This document shows, in pieces, positions 17,268-26,001 of a DNA stretch of 64,000 bases. Every line of letters begins with the position of its first letter. Position 1 is the stretch's first letter. The stretch comes from Cryobacterium zongtaii (lineage in GTDB: Bacteria > Actinomycetota > Actinomycetes > Actinomycetales > Microbacteriaceae), in assembly GCF_002909375.1 (NCBI RefSeq), contig NZ_PPXD01000026.1, forward strand, positions 124,001 through 188,000, given 5' to 3'. Made by a program: the position numbers and the translations under genes. Below the pieces are notes generated by a model. That model did not search any database and had not been told where the DNA came from. It saw nothing but the letters and a program-made list of their open reading frames with translations.

Positions 17268-18966
17268 TGACCTTCTTCAGATTTGTGAGAACGAGAAGCG
17301 GAGTGGACTCGTAGGTCTTGGGCGAGGCGTACGGTTCCGCGGCACTGGGCCAACCGGTGAATTTCGCGTCGCTGAACAGGCCCCAGGAGCCGCCGTAGTA
17401 GAGGCTGATGGAGGGGATCTGGTCGTAGACGACCTGCTGCAGCTGGTTGGCCAGGTCGGCCTGCACCACGGGGTCCAGCGCAACCTTGTAGTCGGCGAGG
17501 ATCTCGTCGACTGCCGGGTCGCTGAAGCGCTCGAAGTTGTTGCTGGCCTCCTCGCCGACGGGCTTGACCCACTCGCTGGAGAGCAGGTTGTTGAAGTCGC
17601 GGAAGGTGTTGCCGGTGCCGCCGGTGGCGCCCATGGCGAAGTCGTACTCGCCGTTTCGGAGAGCCAGGGTGTAGGCGGCGGGCTGCGGGGATTCGACCTT
17701 GACGTCGACGCCGATCGCGCCCCACTGCTTCTGCACCTCCTGCACACCCTTGAGCCAGTCGTTGTAGCCGGCCGCGGTGGTGATGGTCAGGCTGAGCTGG
17801 ACGCCGGATCCATCGAGCAGCTTGCCGCCCTGCTGGGTGTAACCGGCGGCGGCGAAATACTCCAGTGCCTTGGCGGTGTCCTGGGTGATCAAGCCGGAGT
17901 CGGGGATGTCGGGGTTGAGAACATCTTCCTGGTTGGGCAGCAGGATGTTGGTCTGGCCGGCCGGGTCCATGTAGCCCTCGGCGGCGGCGTCACCGACCAT
18001 GCCGCGGTCCAGCGCCGTGGACAACCCCTGGCGCACGTTGACGTCGTTGAACGGCGCCTTGGTGAGGTTGGGGAACAGGGCGATGGTGCCGCCCGGCGGG
18101 AACCAGTAGGTGTTCTGGTTGCCGGCATCCACCCAGGCGCCCTCGACATCGCTGATGAAGGAGTAGGCCCAGTCATAGCCCTTCGTGGCCACATCGAGCT
18201 GGGTGTTCGTGGCCGGCAGGATCAGGTGCTCGGCCGCGACGGTGTCGGCCTGCCAGTACTCCTGGTTCTTGTCCACGGTGTACTGCTGCGGCGCGAAGTT
18301 GCCCAGCGTGTACGGGCCGGTGCCGACGGGGTCGGGGTTCCGCCAGGTGGTGGGGTCCTCCACCTTCGCCCAGATGTGCTCGGGCACGATCAGGGTGGTC
18401 GAGGCGATCAGCTGGGCGGCGGGCACATCCGGTGCGGTGAGGTGCACGGTCACGGTGTCGGCGCCGACCTCGAAGGTGTCGATGTAGCTCCAGATACCCT
18501 GCAGGTCCAGGGACGGGTTGTCCTTGAGCAGCTGGAAGGTGAAGCCCACGTCGGCGGCGGTGAAAGCCTTCCCGTCGGACCAGGTCACGCCCTGGCGGAT
18601 GTCGAAGACGATCGTGGACGGGTCCGGCTGGGTGTAACCGGTGGAGAGCCACGGGTGCTCTTCGGCGTTGAGGTTGTCGAGCACGATCAGCGGCTCGTAC
18701 ATGTAGAACGCCGCGACCCGCTTGTTGATCATGAACGGGTTGAAGTTCTTCTCGAAAAGCGGTGAACCGTTGTCGGCCGCGACGAGCATGGTGTCGTCGG
18801 GGATGGACGGGTCCGGCGCACTCTGGATCTGGATACTGCAGGCGGCGAGGGTGGAGGCGACGACGGCCAGGGCCACGGCGGCCACTGTGCGCCGTGCCAG
18901 CGTCCGCCGCGCCGGGGAGTGACGGAGAGGCCCTGATCGGGGCCGAGATCGAGTGGGTTGCATCAT
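17257..18966 (-). CDS. Family 5 extracellular solute-binding lipoprotein
   Basis: A 569-residue SBP-family-5 lipoprotein. The signal has an Arg-rich start, a hydrophobic core and lipobox LAAC at about residue 42. The mature part holds MLVAADNGSPLFEKNFNPF and the segment TIVFDIRQGVTWSDGKAFTAADVGFTF, typical of DppA/OppA-like binders. First gene of the operon, preceded by a LacI-type operator. Ligand likely a beta-linked oligosaccharide or glycoside because of the GH1 partner. Confidence 0.88.
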   Translation of the reverse strand: MMQPTRSRPRSGPLRHSPARRTLARRTVAAVALAVVASTLAACSIQIQSAPDPSIPDDTMLVAADNGSPLFEKNFNPFMINKRVAAFYMYEPLIVLDNLNAEEHPWLSTGYTQPDPSTIVFDIRQGVTWSDGKAFTAADVGFTFQLLKDNPSLDLQGIWSYIDTFEVGADTVTVHLTAPDVPAAQLIASTTLIVPEHIWAKVEDPTTWRNPDPVGTGPYTLGNFAPQQYTVDKNQEYWQADTVAAEHLILPATNTQLDVATKGYDWAYSFISDVEGAWVDAGNQNTYWFPPGGTIALFPNLTKAPFNDVNVRQGLSTALDRGMVGDAAAEGYMDPAGQTNILLPNQEDVLNPDIPDSGLITQDTAKALEYFAAAGYTQQGGKLLDGSGVQLSLTITTAAGYNDWLKGVQEVQKQWGAIGVDVKVESPQPAAYTLALRNGEYDFAMGATGGTGNTFRDFNNLLSSEWVKPVGEEASNNFERFSDPAVDEILADYKVALDPVVQADLANQLQQVVYDQIPSISLYYGGSWGLFSDAKFTGWPSAAEPYASPKTYESTPLLVLTNLKKVNDD

Positions 18967-19030
18967 TACTACCGGGTTTCCTCAGTCATCGTTGAGCTGA
19001 TCGCGTCGGGGAGGCGCGAGATCTGACTCG

Positions 19031-19060
19031 AGTGTATGCGCATACATTGTGGGAAAGCAA
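19031..19060 (-). promoter_or_regulatory. Putative promoter of the oligosaccharide ABC operon
   Basis: On the minus strand TTGCTT (19060-19055), 18 bases, TACACT (19036-19031) make a plausible -35/-10 pair about 65 bp before the binding-protein start. The operator palindrome lies within the spacer and touches the -10, so bound repressor would block polymerase. Confidence 0.5.
19033..19046. promoter_or_regulatory. LacI-family operator, perfect 14-bp palindrome
   Basis: TGTATGCGCATACA is a perfect palindrome with the central CG step typical of LacI/GalR-family sites. It lies between the LacI gene end and the transporter start and is the best candidate binding site for that regulator. Confidence 0.75.
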
Positions 19061-19095
19061 GCACCTTTTTTTGTCGCGGGGGCGCCACGGCCCGG

Positions 19096-20181
19096 TCAGA
19101 CGCGAGGGCAACTCTCCCGCAGCACGACCTCGACCGGCAGGGTGAACGCCTGCGGTTCCAGATTCGGGTCGTCGAGCCTGGCCGTGATGGCATGCACGGC
19201 GGCACGGCCCAGCTCCACCATCGGCTGGTGCACCGTGGTCAGCTTCGGCCGGGAATGCCGGCCGGCCGTGATGCCGTCAAAGCCCGTGACCAGCACATCC
19301 TCCGGCACCCTGATGCCGCGCTGTTCGAGCACGTCGAGCACGCCCAGGGCGGTTTCGTCATTGGAGCAGAGGATCGCGCGGGGCCGTTCCGCAGCGAGGA
19401 TCCGCGCGGCCGTGGCCCGGCCGCCATCCCGGGTGAAGTCGCTGCGCAGGATACGAACGTTGCGTTCGGCGACCCCGGAGTCGGCGAGGGCGTTGCGGAA
19501 CCCGGTCAGCCGTTCCGCGTCGTCGGGGGAATCGGTGGGTCCGGCGATGTAGACCACGTCGTGCACGCCATGGTCCTGCAGCACGTAATTGGCCAGGGTT
19601 CGCATACCGGGGCCGTTGCTGGCGCTCACGTGGTCGAAGTCATCGGCGCGCTGGGCTCCGGCCAGGATCACCACGGGGATGCGGCGGGCCACGTAGGCGA
19701 GCAGCTCGTCGGGCACGGTACGGGCGAGCACGGCGAGGCCGTCCACCCGGCCGGCGATGTCGGTGACCAGGGCTTCACGGCTCGAGCCGCGCCCTGCGGC
19801 CACCATCAGGGCGAAGCCGCGGCGCCAGGCCTCGATCTCGGCGCCGCGGAGCACCTCGTCGAAGTAGAGGTTCTCGGTGTCGGAGGCGGTGTCGGAGTCG
19901 TCGTCGACGATCGGCACGGTGTCTCCGCGCGCCGAGTCGACGGGCTGGTCCGGCACGGTCTCGTCATGTCCGGGGAAGAACAGTCCGATCACGTTGGTAC
20001 GCCGGGCGGCGAGGCCCCTGGCCGCGGCGCTGGGCACGTAGCCGAGTTCCGTCACGGCGGCGAGCACGCGCTCCCTGGTGTGCTCGCGCACCGCAGCCGG
20101 CGAGCGCAGCACGCGGGACACCGTCGCGATGGAGACGCCGGAGCGTTCGGCGACGTCGTAGACGGTGGGTGCTTTCGCCAC
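19096..20181 (-). CDS. LacI-family transcriptional regulator
   Basis: A 361-residue repressor: N-terminal helix-turn-helix TVYDVAERSGVSIATVSRVL, hinge PSAAARGLAARRTN, and a periplasmic-binding-like sugar domain ending LTTVHQPMVELG. Residues about 74-104 carry an acidic, Asp/Thr/Ser-rich insertion (for example VDDDSDTASDTENLYF) between the first strand and helix of the sugar domain, longer than usual. GTG start at 20181. It should repress the adjacent transporter-GH1 operon through the 14-bp operator until the sugar binds. Confidence 0.88.
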   Translation of the reverse strand: MAKAPTVYDVAERSGVSIATVSRVLRSPAAVREHTRERVLAAVTELGYVPSAAARGLAARRTNVIGLFFPGHDETVPDQPVDSARGDTVPIVDDDSDTASDTENLYFDEVLRGAEIEAWRRGFALMVAAGRGSSREALVTDIAGRVDGLAVLARTVPDELLAYVARRIPVVILAGAQRADDFDHVSASNGPGMRTLANYVLQDHGVHDVVYIAGPTDSPDDAERLTGFRNALADSGVAERNVRILRSDFTRDGGRATAARILAAERPRAILCSNDETALGVLDVLEQRGIRVPEDVLVTGFDGITAGRHSRPKLTTVHQPMVELGRAAVHAITARLDDPNLEPQAFTLPVEVVLRESCPRV

Positions 20182-20256
20182 GTCGTCGTCTCCTCGCGTC
20201 CGTACCGCTGCGGTGCCGCCGCTGCTGCGGGGCGTCCTGCCATCGTACGGCGGCTA

Positions 20257-20325
20257 TTGTTCCCGTTGCGCAACAATTGCGCCCGGCGCACCGGGCACAA
20301 TTGTCCGCTTGGGCAACAGTTGCAG
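20257..20325. repeat. Dispersed palindromic repeat, copy 2
   Basis: A 69-bp direct copy of the element at 11365-11432, with one inserted base and a few substitutions; the central and right part (CCCGGCGCACCGGGCACAAT and onward) is unchanged. It lies in the gap between the LacI start and the DUF2252 stop codon, 13 bp from the latter. Confidence 0.85.
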
Positions 20326-20338
20326 CCGCGGAGGCGGC

Positions 20339-22003
20339 TCAGACGCCCTCCCGGGCCTCCAGCCAGCCGGTGTGCACGGCCTCGAGGAAGGCCTCGTAGT
20401 CCTTCTCGTTCTGGTCGGCATACCGGTTGGAGAAGTCGGTGACCGCGCGGTCGAACGTGTCGCTCTTTCCGAGGTACGCCGCGATCGCGACGGGGTCGCC
20501 CGACCTGGCGTGGGCCCGGGCCAGGGTCCAGCCGCAGGCGTGCGCGTAGAAAGTCATCCCCATCGGCACCATCGCCTCCACGATCGCCGAGCCCTTCATG
20601 TCACGCAGCTGACGCCAGTACAGGTACCGGTCGGCCTGCACTCCCTTGGTCCAGCCCAGGAAGATGTCGCTGGCGGCCTGCATCATCCGCTGCCCCTGCA
20701 CCACCCGCTCCCCCGGCTGCTCGTAGACGCTCTTGGGCAGGTGGTCCTCGAGCACGGATGCCGTGGCCTCCTTCACTTGCAGGAACAACGGGTCCTGCTC
20801 GTCGCGGCCCTGCAGCAGGGCGATAAACGCCCGGTTGCCGACGCTGCCGACACCCACCACCTTGTGGGCCACATCCACTACCTCGAAGCGTTCGAGCAGC
20901 CGGCGCCTGTCGTCCTGCAGGCTCTCGCGGTAGGACCTCAGCTGTTCCAGGACCGCCGCCTGCACATCGTCGGACGACAGGCCGAGGGACTCCGCGAGGT
21001 CGCGGACCGGTATGACGATCGGCGGTTGGCTGATGATCCGGTACTGGCCGTCGACGAGTTCGGCGAGCTTGGACAGTGCCTGCATGCTGTCGCGGGAGCG
21101 TGCCTTCGCGGCGTTCTTCAGCGCGGTCTTCTCCAGCCCCTTGGCCGCCTTCCGCGCCGCCTTGTCCTTCTGGGTGGCCCTGGCCATGTCCATGGCCTTG
21201 AGCATCTCCTGCTCGGTCATCCGGGCATACCAGATGTCCATGGTGCGCATCGCGGCGAACTGAGCCATCCCCTCCCGATACGAGCGCACGGCTTCAAGCG
21301 TCACACTCCGGATGTCCGCGGCATTGAACCCGTTGTTGCGGGCCGCGATCGTGAAGCTCGCCGTCATGCGCAGCACGTCGTATTCGAAGGGACCGGGCAG
21401 GGTCTCATCGAAGTCGTTGAGGTCGAAGAGCAGGTTGCGCTCCGGCGACGCGAACACGCCGAAGTTGGAAAGATGGGCGTCACCGCAGAGCTGGACGATG
21501 AGTCCGGCGCGCGGGGTGTCTTTGAGGTCGGTCGCCATGATCTTGGCGGCGCCGCGGTAGAAGGTGAACGGCGAGACCATCATCCGCCCGTGCCGCACCG
21601 GCACCAGATCGGGCACCCGGGTGCGATTCTGCTCCTCGATCAGAGCGACGGGGTCGGGGCGGTCTGCGGCCGGCTCCCACCCGTTGTGGCTGGCGCGGGG
21701 GGTCTCTGCTCGCGCCGCCTTGCCTCGAGCGGCGCGCGCGACCACGTTCGGGTGCTCGACGATGTGGGGCGCGCTGGTCCGACGCTCGGTGCTCGACCGC
21801 GTGGTGGACGGCTTCTTGGCGGGGGCCTTCTTCGCGGGCGTTTTCTTAACGGGTGCTTTCTTGACGGGCGCTGTCTTCGCGGTCGCTTTCCTGACGGGCG
21901 CTTTCTTCGCGGTCGGTTTCTTCGCGAGCGCTGCCTTGACGGGCGCTTTCTTCGCGGGCGCTTTCTTCGCAGGCGCTTTCTTCGCGGTCGCATTATTTGC
22001 CAT
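20339..22003 (-). CDS. DUF2252 protein with histone H1-like N-terminal tail
   Basis: A 554-residue protein. Residues 1-60 are a run of KKAPAKKAP-type repeats, strongly basic, like the C-terminal tails of histone H1 or mycobacterial HupB. From about residue 110 follows DUF2252, a kinase-like (aminoglycoside phosphotransferase-fold) domain with VQLCGDAHLSNFG and LFDLNDFDETLPGPFEYDV, equivalent to catalytic and metal loops. ATG 22003 has GAGGAG 8 bases upstream. Substrate unknown; the tail probably binds nucleic acid or other polyanions. Confidence 0.85.
   Translation of the reverse strand: MANNATAKKAPAKKAPAKKAPVKAALAKKPTAKKAPVRKATAKTAPVKKAPVKKTPAKKAPAKKPSTTRSSTERRTSAPHIVEHPNVVARAARGKAARAETPRASHNGWEPAADRPDPVALIEEQNRTRVPDLVPVRHGRMMVSPFTFYRGAAKIMATDLKDTPRAGLIVQLCGDAHLSNFGVFASPERNLLFDLNDFDETLPGPFEYDVLRMTASFTIAARNNGFNAADIRSVTLEAVRSYREGMAQFAAMRTMDIWYARMTEQEMLKAMDMARATQKDKAARKAAKGLEKTALKNAAKARSRDSMQALSKLAELVDGQYRIISQPPIVIPVRDLAESLGLSSDDVQAAVLEQLRSYRESLQDDRRRLLERFEVVDVAHKVVGVGSVGNRAFIALLQGRDEQDPLFLQVKEATASVLEDHLPKSVYEQPGERVVQGQRMMQAASDIFLGWTKGVQADRYLYWRQLRDMKGSAIVEAMVPMGMTFYAHACGWTLARAHARSGDPVAIAAYLGKSDTFDRAVTDFSNRYADQNEKDYEAFLEAVHTGWLEAREGV
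21812..21993. repeat. In-frame low-complexity repeat encoding the KKAP tail
   Basis: Imperfect 12-15-bp tandem units (core TTCTTCGCGGGCGC on the plus strand) encode the Lys/Ala/Pro tail of the DUF2252 protein. Copy number can be expected to vary by slippage. Coding, not a regulatory array. Confidence 0.8.
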
Positions 22004-22216
22004 GATGGCGGCTCCTCTGTGGACGACGCTGGAGCCCTCGCGAGCGGCGAAACCCACCGGCGGGCGGAAAGACCCTGTGAAGGGTCCACGATTGCCCGGG
22101 GGTCGGCGGCTGTCAATGCCCGCCGAGGCGAAAGGTGTTCAGCCGGTGGGGTGCCAGGACACCACGCGTTGAGCCTGGACGTCGAGTCCGTCGATGCCCA
22201 ACTCGAGGCCTCGCCA

Positions 22217-22927
22217 CTATGACGGCAGGGGCTCGACGGTGGCGCCCTCGCTAGGGATACCGACGTCCCGCAGTACTGGATGCTTCGCGCCGGCCGGCCA
22301 CTCCCGGTAGCGCCGAAAGGCCAGTGGCAGACCTCGCGCGATAGACAGGTCCGGGCTGTCCATCACCTGCAGATGCAGGTGCGGCTGGGTCGAGTTGCCG
22401 GAATTCCCGCATTCGGCCAGAGGTTGCCCCGGGTTTACGGTGTCTCCCTGACGAACGCGAATGGAACCGGCCCGCAGATGCACGAGAGCCAGAAACCCGG
22501 CACCCCCGACGAGTTCGATGACGATGTGATTGCCCGCGATGGCTCCCACTCCGGCCCGGAGCCGCGCCGCCTGGCCCAGGGCGTATGGCACGAGCGCCAG
22601 CTGAGATCGCCGAGCGGGGTGGTCGACCTCGCCATCGAACGCCTCGACGACGACGCCGGCGGCCGGTGCCAGGATCGCCCGCCCGTAGGCGAAGAACCGC
22701 TCCGGTGGTTCGGTGCCGACGTAGGTGACCCAGTCGCGGTGGGCGGCCGTGCGCCCGCGATCGTCCACCCCGGTGAAGTCGATCGCGTAGCGCTCGCCGA
22801 GCAGGTCGGTGCCATGGCTCGGCACGCGTCGGGCCGGGCTGTTGCCCGCCAGCCACCGGCCCGCGAACGGCAGTGCGAGCACGACCGGGCCGCGCGCCGG
22901 GGGCTGGTTAGCTGGCGGCCTGCTCAC
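22217..22927 (-). CDS. M23-family (LytM-like) peptidase
   Basis: A 236-residue protein whose C-terminal half is an M23 metallopeptidase domain: first zinc ligands in [15 protein letters not shown], then [11 protein letters not shown] and HLHLQVMD with the HxH motif. There is no signal peptide or membrane helix, unusual for a cell-wall endopeptidase. It starts at GTG 22927, inside the end of msrA (20-bp overlap), which implies co-translation. It may act in the cytoplasm or use another export route; substrate not determined. Confidence 0.8.
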   Translation of the reverse strand: MSRPPANQPPARGPVVLALPFAGRWLAGNSPARRVPSHGTDLLGERYAIDFTGVDDRGRTAAHRDWVTYVGTEPPERFFAYGRAILAPAAGVVVEAFDGEVDHPARRSQLALVPYALGQAARLRAGVGAIAGNHIVIELVGGAGFLALVHLRAGSIRVRQGDTVNPGQPLAECGNSGNSTQPHLHLQVMDSPDLSIARGLPLAFRRYREWPAGAKHPVLRDVGIPSEGATVEPLPS

Positions 22928-23426
22928 GGCGCGGCAGGACCCAGCCCGGCCGCACGAAGTGGCAGGTGTAGCCGTTGGGGTAGTTCTGCAGGTAGTCCTG
23001 GTGCTCGGGCTCGGCCAACCAGAAGTCGCCGACAGGTTCCACCTCGGTTACGACGGGGCCCGGCCAGATACCGGATGCGTCGACATCCGCGATGGTGTCG
23101 CGGGCGACGCGCTCCTGCTCGGCATCCGCGAAGAAGATCGCCGAACGGTAGCTGCGGCCACGGTCGTTGCCCTGGCGGTCCTTCGTCGACGGGTCGTGGA
23201 TCTGGAAGAAGAACTCCAGCAGTTCCCGGAAGCTGGTGCGCTCGGGGTCGAAGGTGATCTCGATCGCCTCGGCGTGGTCGCCGTGGTTGCGGTAGGTGGC
23301 GTTGGGAGTGTCGCCACCGGTGTAGCCCACCCGGGTGGAGAGAACGCCCTCGCGCTTCCGCACCAGTTCCTCGACGCCCCAGAAACAGCCGCCGGCCAGT
23401 GTCGCCTTCTCAGTGGTTGTGCTCAT
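22908..23426 (-). CDS. msrA: Peptide-methionine (S)-S-oxide reductase MsrA
   Basis: A 172-residue MsrA with the catalytic GGCFWGVEE near residue 13, [27 protein letters not shown] and the FFQIHDPS segment. It repairs oxidised methionine with a thioredoxin- or mycoredoxin-type reductant. ATG 23426 is preceded by GAGGAGA at 7 bases. It is followed by the overlapping M23 gene. Confidence 0.95.
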   Translation of the reverse strand: MSTTTEKATLAGGCFWGVEELVRKREGVLSTRVGYTGGDTPNATYRNHGDHAEAIEITFDPERTSFRELLEFFFQIHDPSTKDRQGNDRGRSYRSAIFFADAEQERVARDTIADVDASGIWPGPVVTEVEPVGDFWLAEPEHQDYLQNYPNGYTCHFVRPGWVLPRREQAAS

Positions 23427-23547
23427 AGTGTCTCTCCTCGTGTCGTGGACATTCTCTGGGCACAACGTGTCGGCGTACCGGCCTGTTCCGGCGCTCCCGT
23501 CACACACAGCCCGCTCACAGCTTAAGCGGTCGTTTGAGGGTACAGAA

Positions 23548-23577
23548 AAGCCCGGCCGCACACTCGCGGCCGGGCTT
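23548..23577 (-). terminator. Rho-independent terminator of tRNA-Lys
   Basis: 12-bp perfect stem (23548-23559 with 23566-23577, loop ACACTC on the plus strand). Read on the minus strand it is followed by TTTTCTG, just downstream of the tRNA 3' end. Confidence 0.8.
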
Positions 23578-23587
23578 GTCTTTCGTG

Positions 23588-23663
<76 letters not shown>

Positions 23664-23790
23664 GTATTTTTGTGCATATCGTTCAGGCGGGGCATCCCCG
23701 CCGACATGAGACATTACCATCAGTTTCTGCGCTCGCGCCAATCGAGAGCTGACATCGGCGTGTCGCGCCCCAGTCACTATTCTGGGGAGC

Positions 23791-24606
23791 GTGACCGAGA
23801 CCCTGCCGCCCACCCTCGCCGATGATCTCACGCTGGCCCTCGAGCTGGCCGATGCGGCCGACGCGATCTCGATGGCCCGATTCGAAGCCCTCGACCTTGT
23901 TGTCACCACCAAGCCGGACCGCACCCCGGTGACGGATGCCGACCAGGCGGTCGAGCGCGCCATCCGGGCTCTCCTGGCCGAACGGCGCCCCGGCGACGGA
24001 ATCCTCGGTGAGGAATTCGGCACGGCGGGGTCGACGACCCGGCAGTGGATCATCGACCCGATCGACGGCACCGCCGGCTTTTTGCGGGGCATCAGCATCT
24101 GGGGAACCCTGATCGCCCTCGCGATCGACGGGGTTCCGGTGCTCGGTGTGGTCAGCTCCCCCGCCTTGGGTAAGCGGTGGTGGGCCGCGACCGGCGGCGG
24201 CGCCTGGTCGACCGATGCCCGCCGTCCCGCGGCCGCGCCCACCCGTCTGCACGTCTCCGGCGTCGAAACCCTCGCGGACGCGTCCCTCAGCTACGGCAGT
24301 ATCCAGCAGTGGGATGCGGCCGGCCGGCTCGACGGGCTCGTGTCGCTGACCCGGCAGGTCTGGCGCACCCGGGCCTACGGCGACATGTGGTCGTACATGC
24401 TGCTCGCCGAGGGACACCTTGACATCGCCGGCGAATTCGACCTGCAGCCGTACGACATGGCGGCCCTGGTGCCTATTGTGCAGGAGGCCGGTGGCGTGTT
24501 CACCTCGGCCGATGGCGCGGCCGGCCCGTGGCACGGCAGCGCCCTGGCCACCAACGGCCTGCTGCACCAGCCGGCGCTGGACGCCATCGCCCCACCGATT
24601 CGCTGA
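23791..24606 (+). CDS. hisN: Inositol-monophosphatase-family phosphatase, probably histidinol-phosphatase
   Basis: A 271-residue Mg-dependent phosphatase of the IMPase family. Metal site 1 is GILGEEFG, site 2 [15 protein letters not shown], and late Asp in [18 protein letters not shown]. In actinobacteria this close relative is the HisN histidinol-phosphate phosphatase, though inositol-phosphate activity is possible. GTG 23791 is the start. Divergent from tRNA-Lys. Confidence 0.85.
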   Translation: MTETLPPTLADDLTLALELADAADAISMARFEALDLVVTTKPDRTPVTDADQAVERAIRALLAERRPGDGILGEEFGTAGSTTRQWIIDPIDGTAGFLRGISIWGTLIALAIDGVPVLGVVSSPALGKRWWAATGGGAWSTDARRPAAAPTRLHVSGVETLADASLSYGSIQQWDAAGRLDGLVSLTRQVWRTRAYGDMWSYMLLAEGHLDIAGEFDLQPYDMAALVPIVQEAGGVFTSADGAAGPWHGSALATNGLLHQPALDAIAPPIR

Positions 24607-24644
24607 GCCGACCCCACTGGGCAGACGGCGCCAAGAGCCCGGAC

Positions 24645-25898
24645 CTACGGCCCCAGGGTGTCGGCTCGGTCGACGGCGCCGGCCGACTGCCAGAGCTCGT
24701 ACTGCAGCAACAGCGCCAACTCGCGCAACAACACCAGGTCAACGTCCTCCTGGGATCGGGGGTTCTGGTCGTATACGCAGAGCGCGCCGATGCGTTCGCC
24801 CGAGGGCGATTCGATCGGAAAACCGGCGTAAAAGCGCAACCGGGGACCGGAGACGACCAGGGGATTGTCCCGGAATCTCGGGTCAAGCCGCGCATCGGGA
24901 ACAACCAGAGCCGCCGACTCGAGCACCGTGACGGTGCAGAACGACTCGCTGCGGGGAATGTCGAACACCGCGAGGCCCACCGTCGCCTTGTGCCACTGCC
25001 TGTCACCGTCGATCACCGTGAACGCGGCCGCGCTGGTGCCCAGCGACGAGCGGGCCAGCGCAACAATCCGGTCAAACCGCGCCTCCGGTGCGGTGTCGAG
25101 CAGGTTCAACGCCATCAGCGCCCGGTGCCTGGCCTGTTCGATCTCCTCGGGTGTGCGGCCCTGCACCTCGGGTGCCGGCACCCCATCGGTGCGTCGCAGG
25201 GGCTCCAGCGGGCCGGCCATCGGCTCGGCCAGCACCTCTGCCCAGAGGTCGTAGTCGCTCGCGGACCGGAACCGGCCGGACCTGGCGACCGGCGTGCCGG
25301 GCAGCCTCACGAAGGTCAGCCGGTCGACAGCGGCACAGACGTCTTCGCTCACAGCGTTGAGCTCCAGCGCCTGCCGGCCGGCCAGTGCGCCGAAGGGGCC
25401 GCTGAAGGCCGGAATCAGCGCCACCGGGGCGATCCCGGCGACGAAGACCTCGGTGCCGAGGGAGCTCGAGTGCTGGATCTGCTCAACCAGGCTGGCGAGG
25501 TCCCGGCGCCAGGCCCGTGTGGACGTGAGCCGGCCCGCGTCGAACAGGCCGAGGGTGAGCACCACGGCGTCGTATCGCCACAGGTTGGCGAAGTCGATGT
25601 GCTCTGGCGCGTTGCGCGGCGTCATGTTCGACCGGGCGATCACGTCGACATCCACGCCGCGACCGGTGCGGGCCGTTAGCGCCCTGGCCAGAGCGCCCGG
25701 CAGTGCGAGGGTGTGGCTGAGCACACCCCAGCCGATGGCCGGTCCGCCGCCGACGATGAGGATGCGGTCACTGTCGATTCCCGGCGAGTGCGCCTGGGGA
25801 GCATCGTCCGGCACCGGGATGCCGCGGAACTTGCGCTCGAGAGTAGCCAGCCAGGCGAGCATCACGGGGACCATCGCGCACCGCAGGGCTTCGCGCAC
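24645..25898 (-). CDS. SGNH-like domain fused to a GAF domain
   Basis: A 417-residue cytoplasmic protein. Residues about 45-210 look like an SGNH hydrolase fold ([15 protein letters not shown], then [13 protein letters not shown] and VFVAGIAPV), but the nucleophile block is GGGP rather than GDS and no DxxH triad is visible, so esterase activity is doubtful. Residues about 265-400 are a GAF domain of the [13 protein letters not shown]...[11 protein letters not shown] type, normally linked to cyclic-di-GMP or kinase domains, absent here. GTG 25898 follows GGAGGG. Confidence 0.75.
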   Translation of the reverse strand: MREALRCAMVPVMLAWLATLERKFRGIPVPDDAPQAHSPGIDSDRILIVGGGPAIGWGVLSHTLALPGALARALTARTGRGVDVDVIARSNMTPRNAPEHIDFANLWRYDAVVLTLGLFDAGRLTSTRAWRRDLASLVEQIQHSSSLGTEVFVAGIAPVALIPAFSGPFGALAGRQALELNAVSEDVCAAVDRLTFVRLPGTPVARSGRFRSASDYDLWAEVLAEPMAGPLEPLRRTDGVPAPEVQGRTPEEIEQARHRALMALNLLDTAPEARFDRIVALARSSLGTSAAAFTVIDGDRQWHKATVGLAVFDIPRSESFCTVTVLESAALVVPDARLDPRFRDNPLVVSGPRLRFYAGFPIESPSGERIGALCVYDQNPRSQEDVDLVLLRELALLLQYELWQSAGAVDRADTLGP

Positions 25899-25989
25899 GT
25901 GACCCTCCAACTCGAAGTTGTTGGTACTGGACGGTCGTAGGCGTACATTGCATACAACTGGGTCTCATCATACGCATCCGCCGGTGTCA

Positions 25990-25995
25990 TAAGAT
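25990..25995 (+). promoter_or_regulatory. Possible -10 element of mshA (leaderless)
   Basis: TAAGAT ends 6 bases before GTG 26002 and no ribosome-binding site precedes that codon, so transcription may start at the initiation codon. No clear -35 element is seen. Confidence 0.35.
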
Positions 25996-26001
25996 TCTGT
26001 A

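Noticed and set aside
21812-21993. Repeated units that look like a CRISPR or minisatellite
   Set aside because: They encode the in-frame KKAP tail, are 12-15 bp, and have no spacers.
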